Assembly: GCF_018101125.2 (NCBI RefSeq)
Contig: NZ_JAELVF020000001.1
Span: forward strand, 2,762,402 to 2,826,401
Length of the DNA stretch: 64,000 bases
Direction: 5' to 3'
From: Streptomyces tardus
GTDB lineage: Bacteria; Actinomycetota; Actinomycetes; Streptomycetales; Streptomycetaceae
The notes under the pieces: generated by a model
Databases searched by the model: none
What the model saw: only the letters and a program-made list of their open reading frames with translations
What the model was told of the DNA's origin: nothing
Shown: piece by piece, positions 1 to 10,672 of the stretch
Layout of the letters: every line of letters begins with the position of its first letter
How positions within the stretch are numbered: position 1 is the first letter of the stretch
Translations under genes and position numbers: made by a program

Positions 1-590
1 GCTACCACCTCTCCGAGCTCGGCCACCGGATGGCCGAGCGGGTCGCCGAGCACCTGGCGGGCAACGACATCACCGCCGTCGTCGCCTCGCCGCTGGAGCG
101 CGCCCAGGAGACCGCCGCGCCCATCGCCAAGGAGCACAGCCTCGACCTGACGACCGACGAGCGGCTGATCGAAGCCGGCAACGTCTTCCAGGGCAAGACC
201 TTCGGTGTCGGCGACGGCGCGCTGCGCAAGCCGGGCAACTGGAAGCATCTGCGCAACCCCTTCCGCCCGTCCTGGGGCGAGCCGTACATCGAGCAGGTCG
301 TACGGATGAAGGCCGCGCTCGACGCGGCGAAGGACGCGGCACGCGGCCACGAAGCGGTGTGCGTCAGCCACCAGTTGCCGGTGTGGACGATCCGCAGCTT
401 CGTCGAGCGCCGGCGCCTCTGGCACGACCCGCGCAACCGCCAGTGCACCCTCGCCTCGCTGACCAGCTTCACCTACATCGGCGACCGGATCGTCTCGGTC
501 GCCTACTCCGAGCCGGCCCGCGACCTGGTGCCCGCGCACCTGCTGGCCGGCGCCAAGCCGGTCAAGGGCGCCAAGGGCTTCGGAGCCTGA
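1..590 (+). CDS. Histidine phosphatase family protein (5' truncated by window edge)
   Basis: Open from the window edge in frame 3 (first full codon at position 3) to TGA at 590, so the N-terminus with the catalytic RHG motif lies outside. What remains fits a phosphoglycerate-mutase-like phosphatase: a helix before the VVASPLERAQETAAPIA segment, a conserved Glu in TDERLIEAGNVFQG, and the C-terminal second catalytic His in EAVCVSHQLPVWTI. An in-frame ATG at 30 is probably internal, because the reading frame and family similarity continue upstream of it. A strong hairpin follows at 608-640. The substrate cannot be deduced. It lies directly upstream of the cytochrome c biogenesis genes, which fits the usual streptomycete order. 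Confidence 0.85.
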   Translation, partial: YHLSELGHRMAERVAEHLAGNDITAVVASPLERAQETAAPIAKEHSLDLTTDERLIEAGNVFQGKTFGVGDGALRKPGNWKHLRNPFRPSWGEPYIEQVVRMKAALDAAKDAARGHEAVCVSHQLPVWTIRSFVERRRLWHDPRNRQCTLASLTSFTYIGDRIVSVAYSEPARDLVPAHLLAGAKPVKGAKGFGA

Positions 591-607
591 CGCGGGGTGT
601 GCACGTC

Positions 608-640
608 CGCCGGTACGGAAGGGCACGATCCGTACCGGCG
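608..640 (+). terminator. Hairpin downstream of the phosphatase gene
   Basis: Perfect 12-bp inverted repeat: CGCCGGTACGGA at 608-619 pairs with TCCGTACCGGCG at 629-640 across a 9-nt loop. It begins 18 nt after the stop codon. There is no strong T-tract, as is common for actinobacterial terminators. Confidence 0.6.
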
Positions 641-764
641 ACGCGGCGCACGCTGCCCCGGATCCCTGCCCGGTGTACGGCGGCCCGGCGTTGTTGACCA
701 GCCAGGACGATCGGGACACGGGGGGCGGGGCGGACCGCTTCAGGGTGCATGCGAAACTTTTCAC

Positions 765-1415
765 ATGAGTCTCCGTCGTACCCCCCGGCGCCTGCCGAAC
801 CGCCGCGCCACCATGTACGCGGCGGTCGCGGTGAGCGGGGTCGTACTGCTCTCCGGCTGCGGCGCTGAGGACAAGCCGTCCTCCGACGGGGAGGACAGCC
901 AGTACCTGGCCGGCACCGGCCGGGTGACCACCGTGCCCAAGGAGGAGCGGCAGAGCGCCCCGGACCTGTCCGGCGAGACGGTCGACGGCGAGCAGCTCAA
1001 GCTCTCGGACCACGAGGGCAAGGTCATCGTCCTCAACGTCTGGGGCTCGTGGTGCCCGCCCTGCCGCAGCGAAGCCCCCGGCTTCGCCAAGGTCTCCAAG
1101 GAGATGGAGAAGGAGAACGTCCAGTTCATCGGGATCAACACCAAGGATCTCGACGTCGCCAACGCGAAGGCGTTCGACCGGACGTACGGCATCACCTACC
1201 CGAGCTTCTTCGACCCGAGCGGCAAGCAGGTGCTCCGCTTCCCCAAGGGCAGCCTCAACCCGCAGACGATCCCCTCCACTCTGGTCCTGGACACCGACGG
1301 CAAGATCGCCGTGCGGGCGCTGAAGGACCTCAGCGAGGAGGAGCTGCGCGAGATCCTGAAGCCCGTCGTCGCGGAGGCGGGCGGCGCCGAGCCGCCCCCG
1401 GCGGACGCGAAGTGA
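765..1415 (+). CDS. resA: Thiol-disulfide oxidoreductase ResA-like, membrane-anchored lipoprotein
   Basis: A 216-residue TlpA/ResA-type thioredoxin-fold protein. The N-terminus is basic, followed by a hydrophobic segment and a lipobox LLSGC with the lipidated Cys at about residue 32, so the protein should sit on the outer face of the membrane. The active site WCPPC falls at about residues 96-100, with the cis-Pro region near TIPSTLVLD. In the family this protein reduces the haem-binding CXXCH cysteines of apocytochrome c, drawing electrons from CcdA. The ATG at 765 was chosen because it yields a clean lipoprotein signal; the open frame runs further upstream without a plausible leader. It is first in the ccdA-resB-ccsB operon, with ccdA starting 19 nt downstream. 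Confidence 0.9.
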   Translation: MSLRRTPRRLPNRRATMYAAVAVSGVVLLSGCGAEDKPSSDGEDSQYLAGTGRVTTVPKEERQSAPDLSGETVDGEQLKLSDHEGKVIVLNVWGSWCPPCRSEAPGFAKVSKEMEKENVQFIGINTKDLDVANAKAFDRTYGITYPSFFDPSGKQVLRFPKGSLNPQTIPSTLVLDTDGKIAVRALKDLSEEELREILKPVVAEAGGAEPPPADAK

Positions 1416-1434
1416 ACCCGGGAAGCGGCACCGC

Positions 1435-2226
1435 ATGCAACTGACAGCAGCAGCCGCGGGCCCCGAGCTCGCGCTCCTGGCAGCCGCGCCCAACGAGACC
1501 GTGCTGAGCGGAGCCCTGCTCCTGGCGCTCCCGGTCGCGGTCCTCGGCGGACTCGTCTCCTTCTTCTCGCCCTGTGTGCTGCCGCTCGTCCCCGGCTATC
1601 TGTCCTACGTCACCGGCGTCGGCGGTACGGACCTCGCGGACGCCCGGCGCGGGCGGATGCTCGCCGGGGCGCTGCTCTTCATCGCCGGCTTCACCGCGGT
1701 GTTCGTCTCCGGCGGAGCCCTCTTCGGCTACTTCGGCTCGACGCTCATGGAGCACCGGGACGTCATCTCCAAGGTGCTCGGAGTGCTCACGATCCTGCTG
1801 GGTCTGAGCTTCATGGGGGTCATCCCGCTCTTCGGTCAGCGCGAGTTCCGCATCCACAAGAAGCCGGTGCTGGGGCTGGCCGGGGCGCCGATGCTCGGCG
1901 TGCTGTTCGGCATCGGCTGGACGCCCTGCTTCGGCCCGACGCTGGTCGCGGTCCAGGCACTGGCGATGAACGAGGGGAGCGCCGGTCGCGGTGCGCTGCT
2001 GATGGTGGCGTACTGCCTGGGTCTGGGCCTCCCCTTCGTGCTGGTCGCGCTCGCGTTCCGGCGGGCGCTCGGGGCCTTCGACTGGGTCAAGCAGCACTAT
2101 GTGTGGGTCATGCGGATCGGCGGGCTGATGCTGATCGCCGTGGGTCTGCTGCTGGTCACCGGAGTCTGGGACCGCATCGTCTACGACATCCAGGTGTGGT
2201 CGAGCGGCTTCACCGTGGGGATCTGA
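1435..2226 (+). CDS. ccdA: Cytochrome c biogenesis protein CcdA
   Basis: A 263-residue integral membrane protein of the CcdA/DsbD-beta family with about six transmembrane helices. The two redox cysteines lie in the expected contexts: SPCVLPL (Cys 47) in the first helix and WTPCFGP (Cys 165) in the fourth. The protein moves reducing equivalents from cytoplasmic thioredoxin across the membrane to ResA. Its size and motifs are normal for the family. The gene sits between resA and resB, and its stop is only 3 nt before the resB start, so translational coupling is likely. Confidence 0.94.
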   Translation: MQLTAAAAGPELALLAAAPNETVLSGALLLALPVAVLGGLVSFFSPCVLPLVPGYLSYVTGVGGTDLADARRGRMLAGALLFIAGFTAVFVSGGALFGYFGSTLMEHRDVISKVLGVLTILLGLSFMGVIPLFGQREFRIHKKPVLGLAGAPMLGVLFGIGWTPCFGPTLVAVQALAMNEGSAGRGALLMVAYCLGLGLPFVLVALAFRRALGAFDWVKQHYVWVMRIGGLMLIAVGLLLVTGVWDRIVYDIQVWSSGFTVGI

Positions 2227-2229
2227 GCT

Positions 2230-4098
<1,869 letters not shown>

Positions 4099-4101
4099 CA
4101 A

Positions 4102-5199
4102 GTGAATCTCGCCGCAGCGGACAACCAGTCGCTCGCCGACCTCAGCCGGGTGCTGATCCTGTCGGCGATGGCGGTCTACACCTGCGCCTTCGTGGCGCAC
4201 ATCGCCGAGTGGGTGTTCGGCAGTCGCAGCAGGGTGGCCCGTACGGCCGCCGCGCTGGCACCGAAGAAGAAGTCGCCGTACACCCGGCCGACCGAGAAGG
4301 AGACCGAGGCGGCGGCGGGCGCCGGCACCACGGTGCTGGAGAAGCCCGAGGTCGTCACCCGCTCCGCGCTCGGCGGCCGTCCAGATCTGCCGGACGGAAC
4401 CGGCGGCGGCGCCGGAGGCGACGAACAGGGGGACGTCTACGGCCGGGTCGCCATCGCGCTGACCGTCCTCGCCTTCGCCCTGCACGCCGCCGGCGTGCTC
4501 ACCCGCGCGTTCTCGGTGACCCGGGCGCCGTGGGCCAACATGTACGAGTTCTCCATCACCTTCTCCATGGTGATCGTCGGCGCCTACCTGGTGCTGCTGG
4601 CGGCGAAGAAGAACGTGCGCTGGCTCGGTCTGGTGCTGGTCACCACGGTGCTGCTCGACCTCGGTCTGGCCAACACAGTGCTCTACACCGAGAGCGACCA
4701 ACTGCCGCCCGCGCTCGACTCGGTCTGGCTCTGGATCCACGTCTCGCTCGCCATCCTCTGCGGCGGGCTGTTCTACCTCGGCGCGGTCGGGACGATGCTC
4801 TACCTCTTCCGGGACAGCTACGAGAACAAGCTGGAGCAGGGCGGCAAGCCGGGCGGTTTCGCCACCTCCGTGTTGGAGCGACTGCCGTCGGCGGCCTCGC
4901 TGGACAAGTTCGCGTACCGGATCAACGCGGCGGTCTTTCCGTTCTGGACCTTCACGATCATCGCCGGCGCGATCTGGGCCGAGGACGCCTGGGGCCGCTA
5001 CTGGGGCTGGGACGCCAAGGAGGTCTGGTCCTTCATCACCTGGGTCGCGTACGCGGGTTACCTGCACGCGCGGGCCACGGTGGGCTGGAAGGGCCGCAAG
5101 GCCGCGATGCTCGCGATCGTCGCCTTCCTCTGCTTCCTCTTCAACTACTACGGCGTCAACCTGTTCGTGAACAGCCTGCACAGCTACAGCGGCGTCTGA
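4102..5199 (+). CDS. ccsB: Cytochrome c biogenesis protein CcsB (CcsA family)
   Basis: A 365-residue polytopic protein of the CcmC/CcsA family. The diagnostic haem-binding WWD-type motif is present near residues 300-310 (WGRYWGWDAKEVWSF), with flanking histidines in helices around WIHVSLA and the C-terminal NSLHSYSG. With ResB it exports haem and attaches it to apocytochrome c. Start is GTG at 4102 with AAGGAG about 8 nt upstream, inside the end of resB. The 60-100 region is a charged Ala/Glu-rich cytoplasmic linker. It is the last gene of the operon and is followed by a perfect 15-bp hairpin. Confidence 0.94.
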   Translation: MNLAAADNQSLADLSRVLILSAMAVYTCAFVAHIAEWVFGSRSRVARTAAALAPKKKSPYTRPTEKETEAAAGAGTTVLEKPEVVTRSALGGRPDLPDGTGGGAGGDEQGDVYGRVAIALTVLAFALHAAGVLTRAFSVTRAPWANMYEFSITFSMVIVGAYLVLLAAKKNVRWLGLVLVTTVLLDLGLANTVLYTESDQLPPALDSVWLWIHVSLAILCGGLFYLGAVGTMLYLFRDSYENKLEQGGKPGGFATSVLERLPSAASLDKFAYRINAAVFPFWTFTIIAGAIWAEDAWGRYWGWDAKEVWSFITWVAYAGYLHARATVGWKGRKAAMLAIVAFLCFLFNYYGVNLFVNSLHSYSGV

Positions 5200-5255
5200 C
5201 CGAGCAGTCCGACGCGCGCCGGCCCCCGCCCGCGCCTCACCACGCACGACCCGTA

Positions 5256-5291
5256 CGACGGCCCGGCGGAAGACTCTCCGCCGGGCCGTCG
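5256..5291. terminator. Bidirectional terminator between ccsB and the convergent deacetylase gene
   Basis: Perfect 15-bp stem: CGACGGCCCGGCGGA at 5256-5270 and TCCGCCGGGCCGTCG at 5277-5291, with a 6-nt loop. It lies between two converging genes, so it can serve both. Confidence 0.75.
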
Positions 5292-5341
5292 CGCCGTCGC
5301 GCCGAGTGCCGTACGGGCGGCCGCGCGCCCGTACGCCGTGC

Positions 5342-6682
5342 TCACGGTGCCTGGGCACCCGCTCCGTCGGGCTGACCGGACGCCCCCTCGGTGGCACCGG
5401 CCGTTTCACCGCCCGTACCGCCGGTGGTCTCGCCGCCCGTGCCGCCGCCGAGGAAGGTCTTCCAGCCCTCGGCGGGCGCCTGGCCCACGTTCAGCCCGCG
5501 CAGCTTCGTCAGCACCGCGGGGTCCTGGGCGTCCAGCCAGTCCACCAACTGCCGGAAGGACACCATGCGCACGTCCTTGTGGCCGGATTCGGCGATCCGC
5601 CTGATGGTGTCCTCGACCGCGTCCATGTAGATGCCGCCGTTCCACTCCTCGAAGTGGTTGCCGATGAACAGCGGCGCCCGGTTGCCGTTGCAGACGCGCT
5701 CGAAGCCGCCGAAGTACGCGTCGGTGGCCTGCTTGCGCCAGGCAGGGTAGTTCTCCGGCGGACCCTTGGTGGAGGCGTCGGACTGGTTGGCGAGGATGTT
5801 GTAGTCCATCGAGAGGACCTCGAAGCCCTTGCCGGGGAAGGGGATCGACTGGAGCGGCAGGTCCCACACCCCCTGCTTCTTCGCCGGCCAGATCTGGAGC
5901 CCGCCCGAGGAGCTGGAGTCGTAGCGCCAGCCCAGCTCGGCAGCGGTCGGCAGCAGGTTCTCCTGGCCGAGCAGACAGGGCGTACGGGCGCCGATCAGCT
6001 CCTTGCGGTAGTCGAACGGCAGCGGCTCCAGATCGTCGAACCCGGTGTTGGTCCGCCACTTGTTGACGAACTCCACCGCCTGGTCGATCTCCGAACGCCA
6101 CTGCTGCGACGTCCAGTTCTCCACCGAGCCCTGGCCACCGCAGAAGTGGCCGTTGAAGTGGGTGCCGACCTCGTGGCCCTCCAACCAGGCCGCACGCAGG
6201 TTCTGCAGCGTGAGCTTGATGTTGGCGTCCTTGAGGTACCCGATGTCGGAGGCACCGACCGGGTTGTTCGGCGGTTTGTAGAGCTTGGCCTTGGACTCCG
6301 GCAGCAGATAGAGGCCGGAGAGGAAGAAGGTCATCGCCGCGCCGTGCTCCTCGGCCACCTTCCGGAAGCGCGGGAAGAGGCCGTTGCCCACTTCGCCGGC
6401 GCCGTCCCAGGAGAAGACCACGAACTGCGGCGGTGTCTCGCCCGGTTCGAGCCGGCGCGGCTTCTCCGGCTGGTTCGGCTGCGGTCCGGTGTCGGCCGTG
6501 GAGCCGTCGCCGATCGGCTTGGCCTGCTCCTTCTTCCCGCCGTCGCCGTCCTGGCCGTCTCCCTTGCCGGGCTTGCCCGAGCCGGACTCGTCCCCTGTGG
6601 AGCAGCCGGCGACCCCCATGGTCATGAGGGCGGTCGCCCCCACACCGAGCAGGACCCGTCGGCTTATCCCGCCATCCGACAT
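5342..6682 (-). CDS. Polysaccharide deacetylase-like lipoprotein
   Basis: A 446-residue exported protein. The N-terminus carries a twin-arginine-like SRRVLLG and a lipobox ending VAGC (Cys about 27), followed by a Gly/Lys/Asp-rich linker. The body fits a NodB/CE4-type fold: an acidic catalytic strand VFSWDGAGE near residue 110, and a metal-site-like HEVGTHFNGHF motif near 190. Conserved features are degenerate compared with chitin deacetylases, so activity is uncertain. The C-terminal 40 residues are Gly/Thr repeats. It is monocistronic and convergent with ccsB. A role in envelope polysaccharide remodelling is an inference from the family. Confidence 0.8.
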   Translation of the reverse strand: MSDGGISRRVLLGVGATALMTMGVAGCSTGDESGSGKPGKGDGQDGDGGKKEQAKPIGDGSTADTGPQPNQPEKPRRLEPGETPPQFVVFSWDGAGEVGNGLFPRFRKVAEEHGAAMTFFLSGLYLLPESKAKLYKPPNNPVGASDIGYLKDANIKLTLQNLRAAWLEGHEVGTHFNGHFCGGQGSVENWTSQQWRSEIDQAVEFVNKWRTNTGFDDLEPLPFDYRKELIGARTPCLLGQENLLPTAAELGWRYDSSSSGGLQIWPAKKQGVWDLPLQSIPFPGKGFEVLSMDYNILANQSDASTKGPPENYPAWRKQATDAYFGGFERVCNGNRAPLFIGNHFEEWNGGIYMDAVEDTIRRIAESGHKDVRMVSFRQLVDWLDAQDPAVLTKLRGLNVGQAPAEGWKTFLGGGTGGETTGGTGGETAGATEGASGQPDGAGAQAP

Positions 6683-6836
6683 GTACGTGTTCCCCTCACA
6701 ACGGTGCAGATCTCTCGTGCAGGAGAGGATCGCCGCCGGAGGGGTCCGGGTTCCAGAGCGGGAGCGGATTTGCGGAAACTTTGCTGGGCCCGTCAGGCCG
6801 TTGAAAGTGGTGCGAGGGGCGGGCGCGGAACCCGGG

Positions 6837-7259
6837 TCAGCTCTTGGAGGGCGGGGGAGGAGTGTCGTCGGGGCCGCCGGTGTCGCCCTTGCCCTTGCGG
6901 TTGCGGCGGAACTCCTCCTCCCAGCGGTCGAGGGACTCCTCCGCGTCCGGCTTGCGGGCCTGGCCCCCGCCGGAACCCGAACCTTCGTCCTCCCGCAGGG
7001 ACTTCAGGAAGTCCGGGTTGTCGTCCGGCGCGACCCAGCGACGCTCGTTCGCCTTGGTGGAGCCGTACGCGGTCTTGCGGGGGCGGCCCACCGCGAACCA
7101 GGCGATCGGCCCGATCAGCACCTGGCCGAAGAGCAGGACGATGATGACCCACATCACCTTCGGCAGCTTGCGCACCTCTTTCTCAGGGGTGTTCAGGCAG
7201 TCGATGAAGGCGTAGATCCACACTGCCAGGACCAGGAGGAACGGCAGGTACTTGATCAT
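6837..7259 (-). CDS. Small membrane protein with PLDc_N-type domain
   Basis: A 140-residue protein. Two N-terminal helices (about residues 3-20 and 35-58, the latter VMWVIIVLLFGQVLIGPIAWF) followed by GRPRK match the phospholipase D nuclease N-terminal (PLDc_N) family, here without any catalytic domain. The remainder is a charged, Gly/Pro-rich cytoplasmic tail. The ATG at 7259 was chosen over a longer upstream reading because it gives MIKYLPFLL as the first helix and has a GAGGAG ribosome site about 7 nt away. Function unknown. It is divergent from the UbiD-like gene. Confidence 0.8.
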   Translation of the reverse strand: MIKYLPFLLVLAVWIYAFIDCLNTPEKEVRKLPKVMWVIIVLLFGQVLIGPIAWFAVGRPRKTAYGSTKANERRWVAPDDNPDFLKSLREDEGSGSGGGQARKPDAEESLDRWEEEFRRNRKGKGDTGGPDDTPPPPSKS

Positions 7260-7461
7260 GGGGAACGCTCCTCTGGTACGTCCTGCTGCGACCGCGCTAC
7301 CAGTCCAGCGTAATGGGCGCACCGCCCCGACGGGGCACGGGTACGGACCGGACTTTCCCGTACCGCGGGTCACGAGCCGGACATCGGCCCGTCCGGGGCC
7401 GCCGCGGTGGTCTCCGAACCGCCAAGGTGCTCCCGGCCACGGACGGGTCGGCCCGGTAGCC

Positions 7462-7475
7462 GATACTGGGTCGTA
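7462..7475 (+). promoter_or_regulatory. Putative leaderless promoter of the UbiD-like gene
   Basis: The -10-like hexamer GATACT at 7462-7467 ends exactly 7 nt before the ATG at 7475, and no Shine-Dalgarno-like sequence is present. Transcription is expected to start at or next to the A of the start codon. This is inferred from spacing only. Confidence 0.45.
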
Positions 7476-8920
7476 TGGCTTACGACGATCTCCGCTCGCT
7501 GCTGCGGGCGTTCGAGCGCGACGGTGAACTGAAGCGGGTCAAGGCCGAGGTGGACCCCCACCTGGAAGTCGGCGAGATCGTCGACCGGGTGAACAAGGCC
7601 GGCGGGCCCGCCCTGCTCTTCGAGAACGTCAAGGGCTCCTCGATGCCCCTGGCCATGAACGTCTACGGCACCGACAAGCGCCTGCTCAAGGCGCTCGGGC
7701 TGAAGTCGTACTCGGACATCAGCGACAAGATCGGTGGGCTGCTCAAGCCCGAACTGCCGCAGGGGTTCGTCGGTTTCCGGGAGGCGTTCGGCAAGCTCGC
7801 CGGGGTCAGCCACGTACCGCCGAAGAAGGTGAAGGACGCTCCGGTCCAGGAGGTCGTGACGACCGGCGACGAGGTCGACCTCGACCGGCTGCCGGCCACC
7901 TTCACCTGGCCCGAGGACGGCGGGTCCTTCTTCAACCTCGGCCTGACCCACACCAAGCACCCCGAGACCGGCGTGCGCAACCTCGGCCTCTACCGGCTCC
8001 AGCGCCACGACCGTCGCACCATCGGGATGCACTGGCAGATCCACAAGGACAGCCGCAACCACTACCAGGTCGCGGCCCGGCGCGGCGAGCGGCTGCCGGT
8101 CGCCATCGCCTTCGGCGCCCCGCCCGCGGTGACCTACGCCTCGACCGCACCGCTGCCCGGCGACATCGACGAGTACCTCTTCGCCGGCTTCCTCCAGGGC
8201 AAGCGGGTGGAGATGGTCGACTGCAAGACCGTGCCGCTCCAGGTGCCCGCGCACGCCGAGGTCGTCATCGAGGGCTGGCTGGAGCCGGGCAGAACGCTGC
8301 CCGAGGGCCCGTACGGCGACCACACCGGTTTCTACACGCCGCAGGAGGACTTCCCGGCGCTGACCATCGACTGCGTCACGACCCGCCGGCGCCCGCTGCT
8401 CCAGTCGATCGTGGTCGGCCGCCCGCCGACCGAGGACGGTCCGCTGGGCCGGGCGACCGAGCGGTTCTTCCTGCCGCTGCTCAAGATCATCGTCCCGGAC
8501 ATCGTCGACTACCACCTGCCCGAGTCCGGCGGCTTCCACAACTGCGCGATCGTCTCGATCGACAAGAAGTACCCGAAGCACGCGCAGAAGGTGATGCACG
8601 CCATCTGGGGCGCGCACATGATGTCGCTGACCAAGCTGATCGTGGTGGTGGACAGCGACTGCGACGTCCACAACCTGCACGAGGTCGCCTGGCGCGCGCT
8701 CGGGAACACCGACTACGCCCGCGACCTCAGCGTCGTCGAGGGCCCGGTCGACCACCTCGACCACGCCTCGTACCAGCAGTTCTGGGGCGGCAAGGCGGGT
8801 ATCGACGCCACCACCAAGTGGCCGGAGGAGGGCTACGTCCGCGGCTGGCCGAACATGGTCCGCTCCGACCCGGACACCGCCGCCCTCGTGTCCGGGCGCT
8901 GGCGGGAGTACGGCCTGTGA
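7475..8920 (+). CDS. Menaquinone biosynthesis UbiD-family decarboxylase
   Basis: A 481-residue UbiD-family (prenylated-FMN-dependent) decarboxylase of normal length. Family signatures include the flavin/metal-binding region around SRNHYQVAARRGERLPVAIAFGAPP and the conserved EGPYGDHTGFY segment near residue 290. The next gene is a UbiA-type prenyltransferase whose GTG overlaps this stop, and a UbiX partner lies at 15019. In futalosine-route organisms this UbiD member removes the carboxyl group from prenylated 1,4-dihydroxy-6-naphthoate, so the role is assigned from family plus context. Sometimes named mqnL. Confidence 0.9.
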   Translation: MAYDDLRSLLRAFERDGELKRVKAEVDPHLEVGEIVDRVNKAGGPALLFENVKGSSMPLAMNVYGTDKRLLKALGLKSYSDISDKIGGLLKPELPQGFVGFREAFGKLAGVSHVPPKKVKDAPVQEVVTTGDEVDLDRLPATFTWPEDGGSFFNLGLTHTKHPETGVRNLGLYRLQRHDRRTIGMHWQIHKDSRNHYQVAARRGERLPVAIAFGAPPAVTYASTAPLPGDIDEYLFAGFLQGKRVEMVDCKTVPLQVPAHAEVVIEGWLEPGRTLPEGPYGDHTGFYTPQEDFPALTIDCVTTRRRPLLQSIVVGRPPTEDGPLGRATERFFLPLLKIIVPDIVDYHLPESGGFHNCAIVSIDKKYPKHAQKVMHAIWGAHMMSLTKLIVVVDSDCDVHNLHEVAWRALGNTDYARDLSVVEGPVDHLDHASYQQFWGGKAGIDATTKWPEEGYVRGWPNMVRSDPDTAALVSGRWREYGL

Positions 8921-9930
8921 GTGCGGCCGGCGGCTCCCCGTCCGGCGGCTCCCCGGGCGTCTCCGGCGACCCCGCCGGCGCCCCGGGCGGGCCCGCGGGG
9001 GCTTTGGGCGGGTCCGCCGCCACGGTCGGCGGGCCTTCCGCTCCGGCTGCCGGTGCCGGCGGCCGGGCACGTGCCTTCCTGCGCGTGGTGATGATCGAGC
9101 ACTCGGTCTTCGCCCTGCCGTTCGCCTACATCGCCGCGCTCACCGCGATGTACCGGGACAGCGGGTCCGTGCACTGGTGGACGCTGCTGGTGGTCACGGT
9201 CGCGATGGTGGCGATGCGCACCTTCGCCATGGCCGCGAACCGGATCATCGACCGCGAGATCGACGCCCGCAATCCGCGCACCGCCGGGCGGGAGCTGGTC
9301 ACCGGGGCGGTGTCGGTGCGCACCGCGTGGACGGGCGCGCTGATCGCGCTCGCCGTCTTCTTCGGCGCGGCGGCACTCCTCAATCCGCTCTGCCTGATCC
9401 TGTCGCCGCTCGCGGTGGTGCCGATGGTGGTCTACCCCTACGGCAAGCGCTTCACCGACTTCCCGCACGTCATCCTGGGGCTGGCCCAGATGATCGGCCC
9501 GGTCGGCGCGTGGTTCGCGGTGACCGGCAGCTGGTCCTGGGAGGCGGTCGTCCTCGGCCTGGCGGTGGGTGTCTGGATCGGCGGCTTCGATCTGATCTTC
9601 GCCTGTCAGGACGTCGAGGCGGACCGGGGCGAGGGCGTCGGCTCGGTGCCGGCGCGGTTCGGGGTCGCCGCCGCGCTGTACGCCTCCCGCGCCAGCCACG
9701 TCGTGACGCTCGGCATGTTCGTCTGGTACGGCCTGCTCACGGATGCGGGGCTGTTCTTCTGGGCGGGGCTGGTGATCGTCGCCGGGGCGTTCGTCTACGA
9801 GCACTCGCTGGTGCGGCCGGGCGACCTCTCCCGGCTGACCCGTGCGTTCTTCACCGTCAACGGCTTCATCGGGATCGCGCTCTTCGTCTGCGCGCTGGTC
9901 GATCTCGTGGCGCGCGGACTGACTCCCTGA
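8917..9930 (+). CDS. mqnP: Prenyltransferase MqnP (UbiA family), menaquinone biosynthesis
   Basis: A 337-residue UbiA-superfamily membrane prenyltransferase. The first Asp-rich motif NRIIDREIDARN and the second DVEADRGEGV are both present, between about eight helices. It should attach the polyprenyl chain to 1,4-dihydroxy-6-naphthoate. The GTG at 8917 overlaps the upstream decarboxylase stop by 4 nt, suggesting coupling. This start gives an unusual 50-residue Gly/Ser/Pro/Ala low-complexity head (GGSPSGGSPGVSGDPAG) before the first helix; a start nearer RAFLRVVMIEHS would match the family length better, so the N-terminus is uncertain. Confidence 0.9.
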   Translation: MSAAGGSPSGGSPGVSGDPAGAPGGPAGALGGSAATVGGPSAPAAGAGGRARAFLRVVMIEHSVFALPFAYIAALTAMYRDSGSVHWWTLLVVTVAMVAMRTFAMAANRIIDREIDARNPRTAGRELVTGAVSVRTAWTGALIALAVFFGAAALLNPLCLILSPLAVVPMVVYPYGKRFTDFPHVILGLAQMIGPVGAWFAVTGSWSWEAVVLGLAVGVWIGGFDLIFACQDVEADRGEGVGSVPARFGVAAALYASRASHVVTLGMFVWYGLLTDAGLFFWAGLVIVAGAFVYEHSLVRPGDLSRLTRAFFTVNGFIGIALFVCALVDLVARGLTP

Positions 9931-9959
9931 ACTGCCGGGCGCGGTGCCGCGCCCGTTCC

Positions 9960-9995
9960 GAGCCCCCGGCTCCGCCTTCCGCGGTCCGGGGGCTC
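9960..9995. terminator. Convergent terminator between mqnP and the tetR-type gene
   Basis: GAGCCCCCGG at 9960-9969 pairs perfectly with CCGGGGGCTC at 9986-9995. The right arm overlaps the last codons and stop of the leftward regulator gene. Confidence 0.6.
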
Positions 9996-10584
9996 AGCCG
10001 TTGCGGTTGAGCAGTCCGCCCTCCAGCAGCCGGACCACCCTGGCGATGGCCTGGTGCTTGCTCAACTTCCGCTCGCCGACGGCTTCCAGGCCGGCCATCA
10101 TCGAGTACCAGAGGATGCGCACGAACCAGTCGTCGTCGATCTCCGGGTCGAAGTAGCCCTCCTGGCGGCCCCGGTGGAAGAGCATCCCCACCGGGATGTG
10201 CGACGCCTCCCAGGCGCGTTCGTCCCAGTCGAGCTCGGAGTGCTCCAGCTCGTTGAAGAGGAAGCCCACCCGCGGGCCGAGGTCGAACATCGCGGGCACC
10301 AGCCTGTGCAGCGCCTCCTCGGGCGTGCCCGAATCCAACTCGGCCTCGACGAAGGCGATTTCGGTCGCGCGTGAGGCGTCCCTGACCAGGGCGCCCACCA
10401 GGGCGGACCGGTCGGGGTAGTAGCGGTGCAGTGTGCTGCGGCCGACCTCGGCGGCCTTGGCGATCTCGCTGAACGGCGCGTTTCGGTCCTGACTCATCAC
10501 GGTGACGGCGGCGTCCAGAATCGCCCGGCGGGTGCGGGAGGTGGTGCCGGGGGTCTGCGAGGTGGAGGAAACCGATCGAGCCAT
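9994..10584 (-). CDS. TetR/AcrR family transcriptional regulator
   Basis: A 196-residue regulator. The N-terminal helix-turn-helix spans about residues 30-70, with the typical FSEIAKAAEVGRSTLHRYYPDRSALV. The C-terminal ligand domain is all-helical with no recognisable specificity. The ATG at 10584 follows the usual short polar leader (MARSVSSTSQ). It is divergent from two bPH2 membrane protein genes, and the 87-bp gap holds a nested palindrome ending at the start codon of the neighbouring gene. Control of itself and those neighbours is therefore likely (inference). Confidence 0.9.
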   Translation of the reverse strand: MARSVSSTSQTPGTTSRTRRAILDAAVTVMSQDRNAPFSEIAKAAEVGRSTLHRYYPDRSALVGALVRDASRATEIAFVEAELDSGTPEEALHRLVPAMFDLGPRVGFLFNELEHSELDWDERAWEASHIPVGMLFHRGRQEGYFDPEIDDDWFVRILWYSMMAGLEAVGERKLSKHQAIARVVRLLEGGLLNRNG

Positions 10585-10634
10585 GACGGGGATGATACGC
10601 AGCCTGCCCCATGGAGAGACGTACCGATCCGCTG

Positions 10635-10672
10635 TGGAACAAGCGCGTCTCTTTGTGAGACGGTGTGTTCCA
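10635..10672. promoter_or_regulatory. Nested palindrome, probable TetR-family operator
   Basis: Two inverted repeats share one centre. The outer arms are TGGAACA (10635-10641) and TGTTCCA (10666-10672). The inner arms are GTCTC (10647-10651) and GAGAC (10657-10661). The final A of the outer arm is the A of the ATG of the rightward gene, so a bound protein would cover its start. This is direct sequence observation; assignment to the adjacent TetR is inference. Confidence 0.65.
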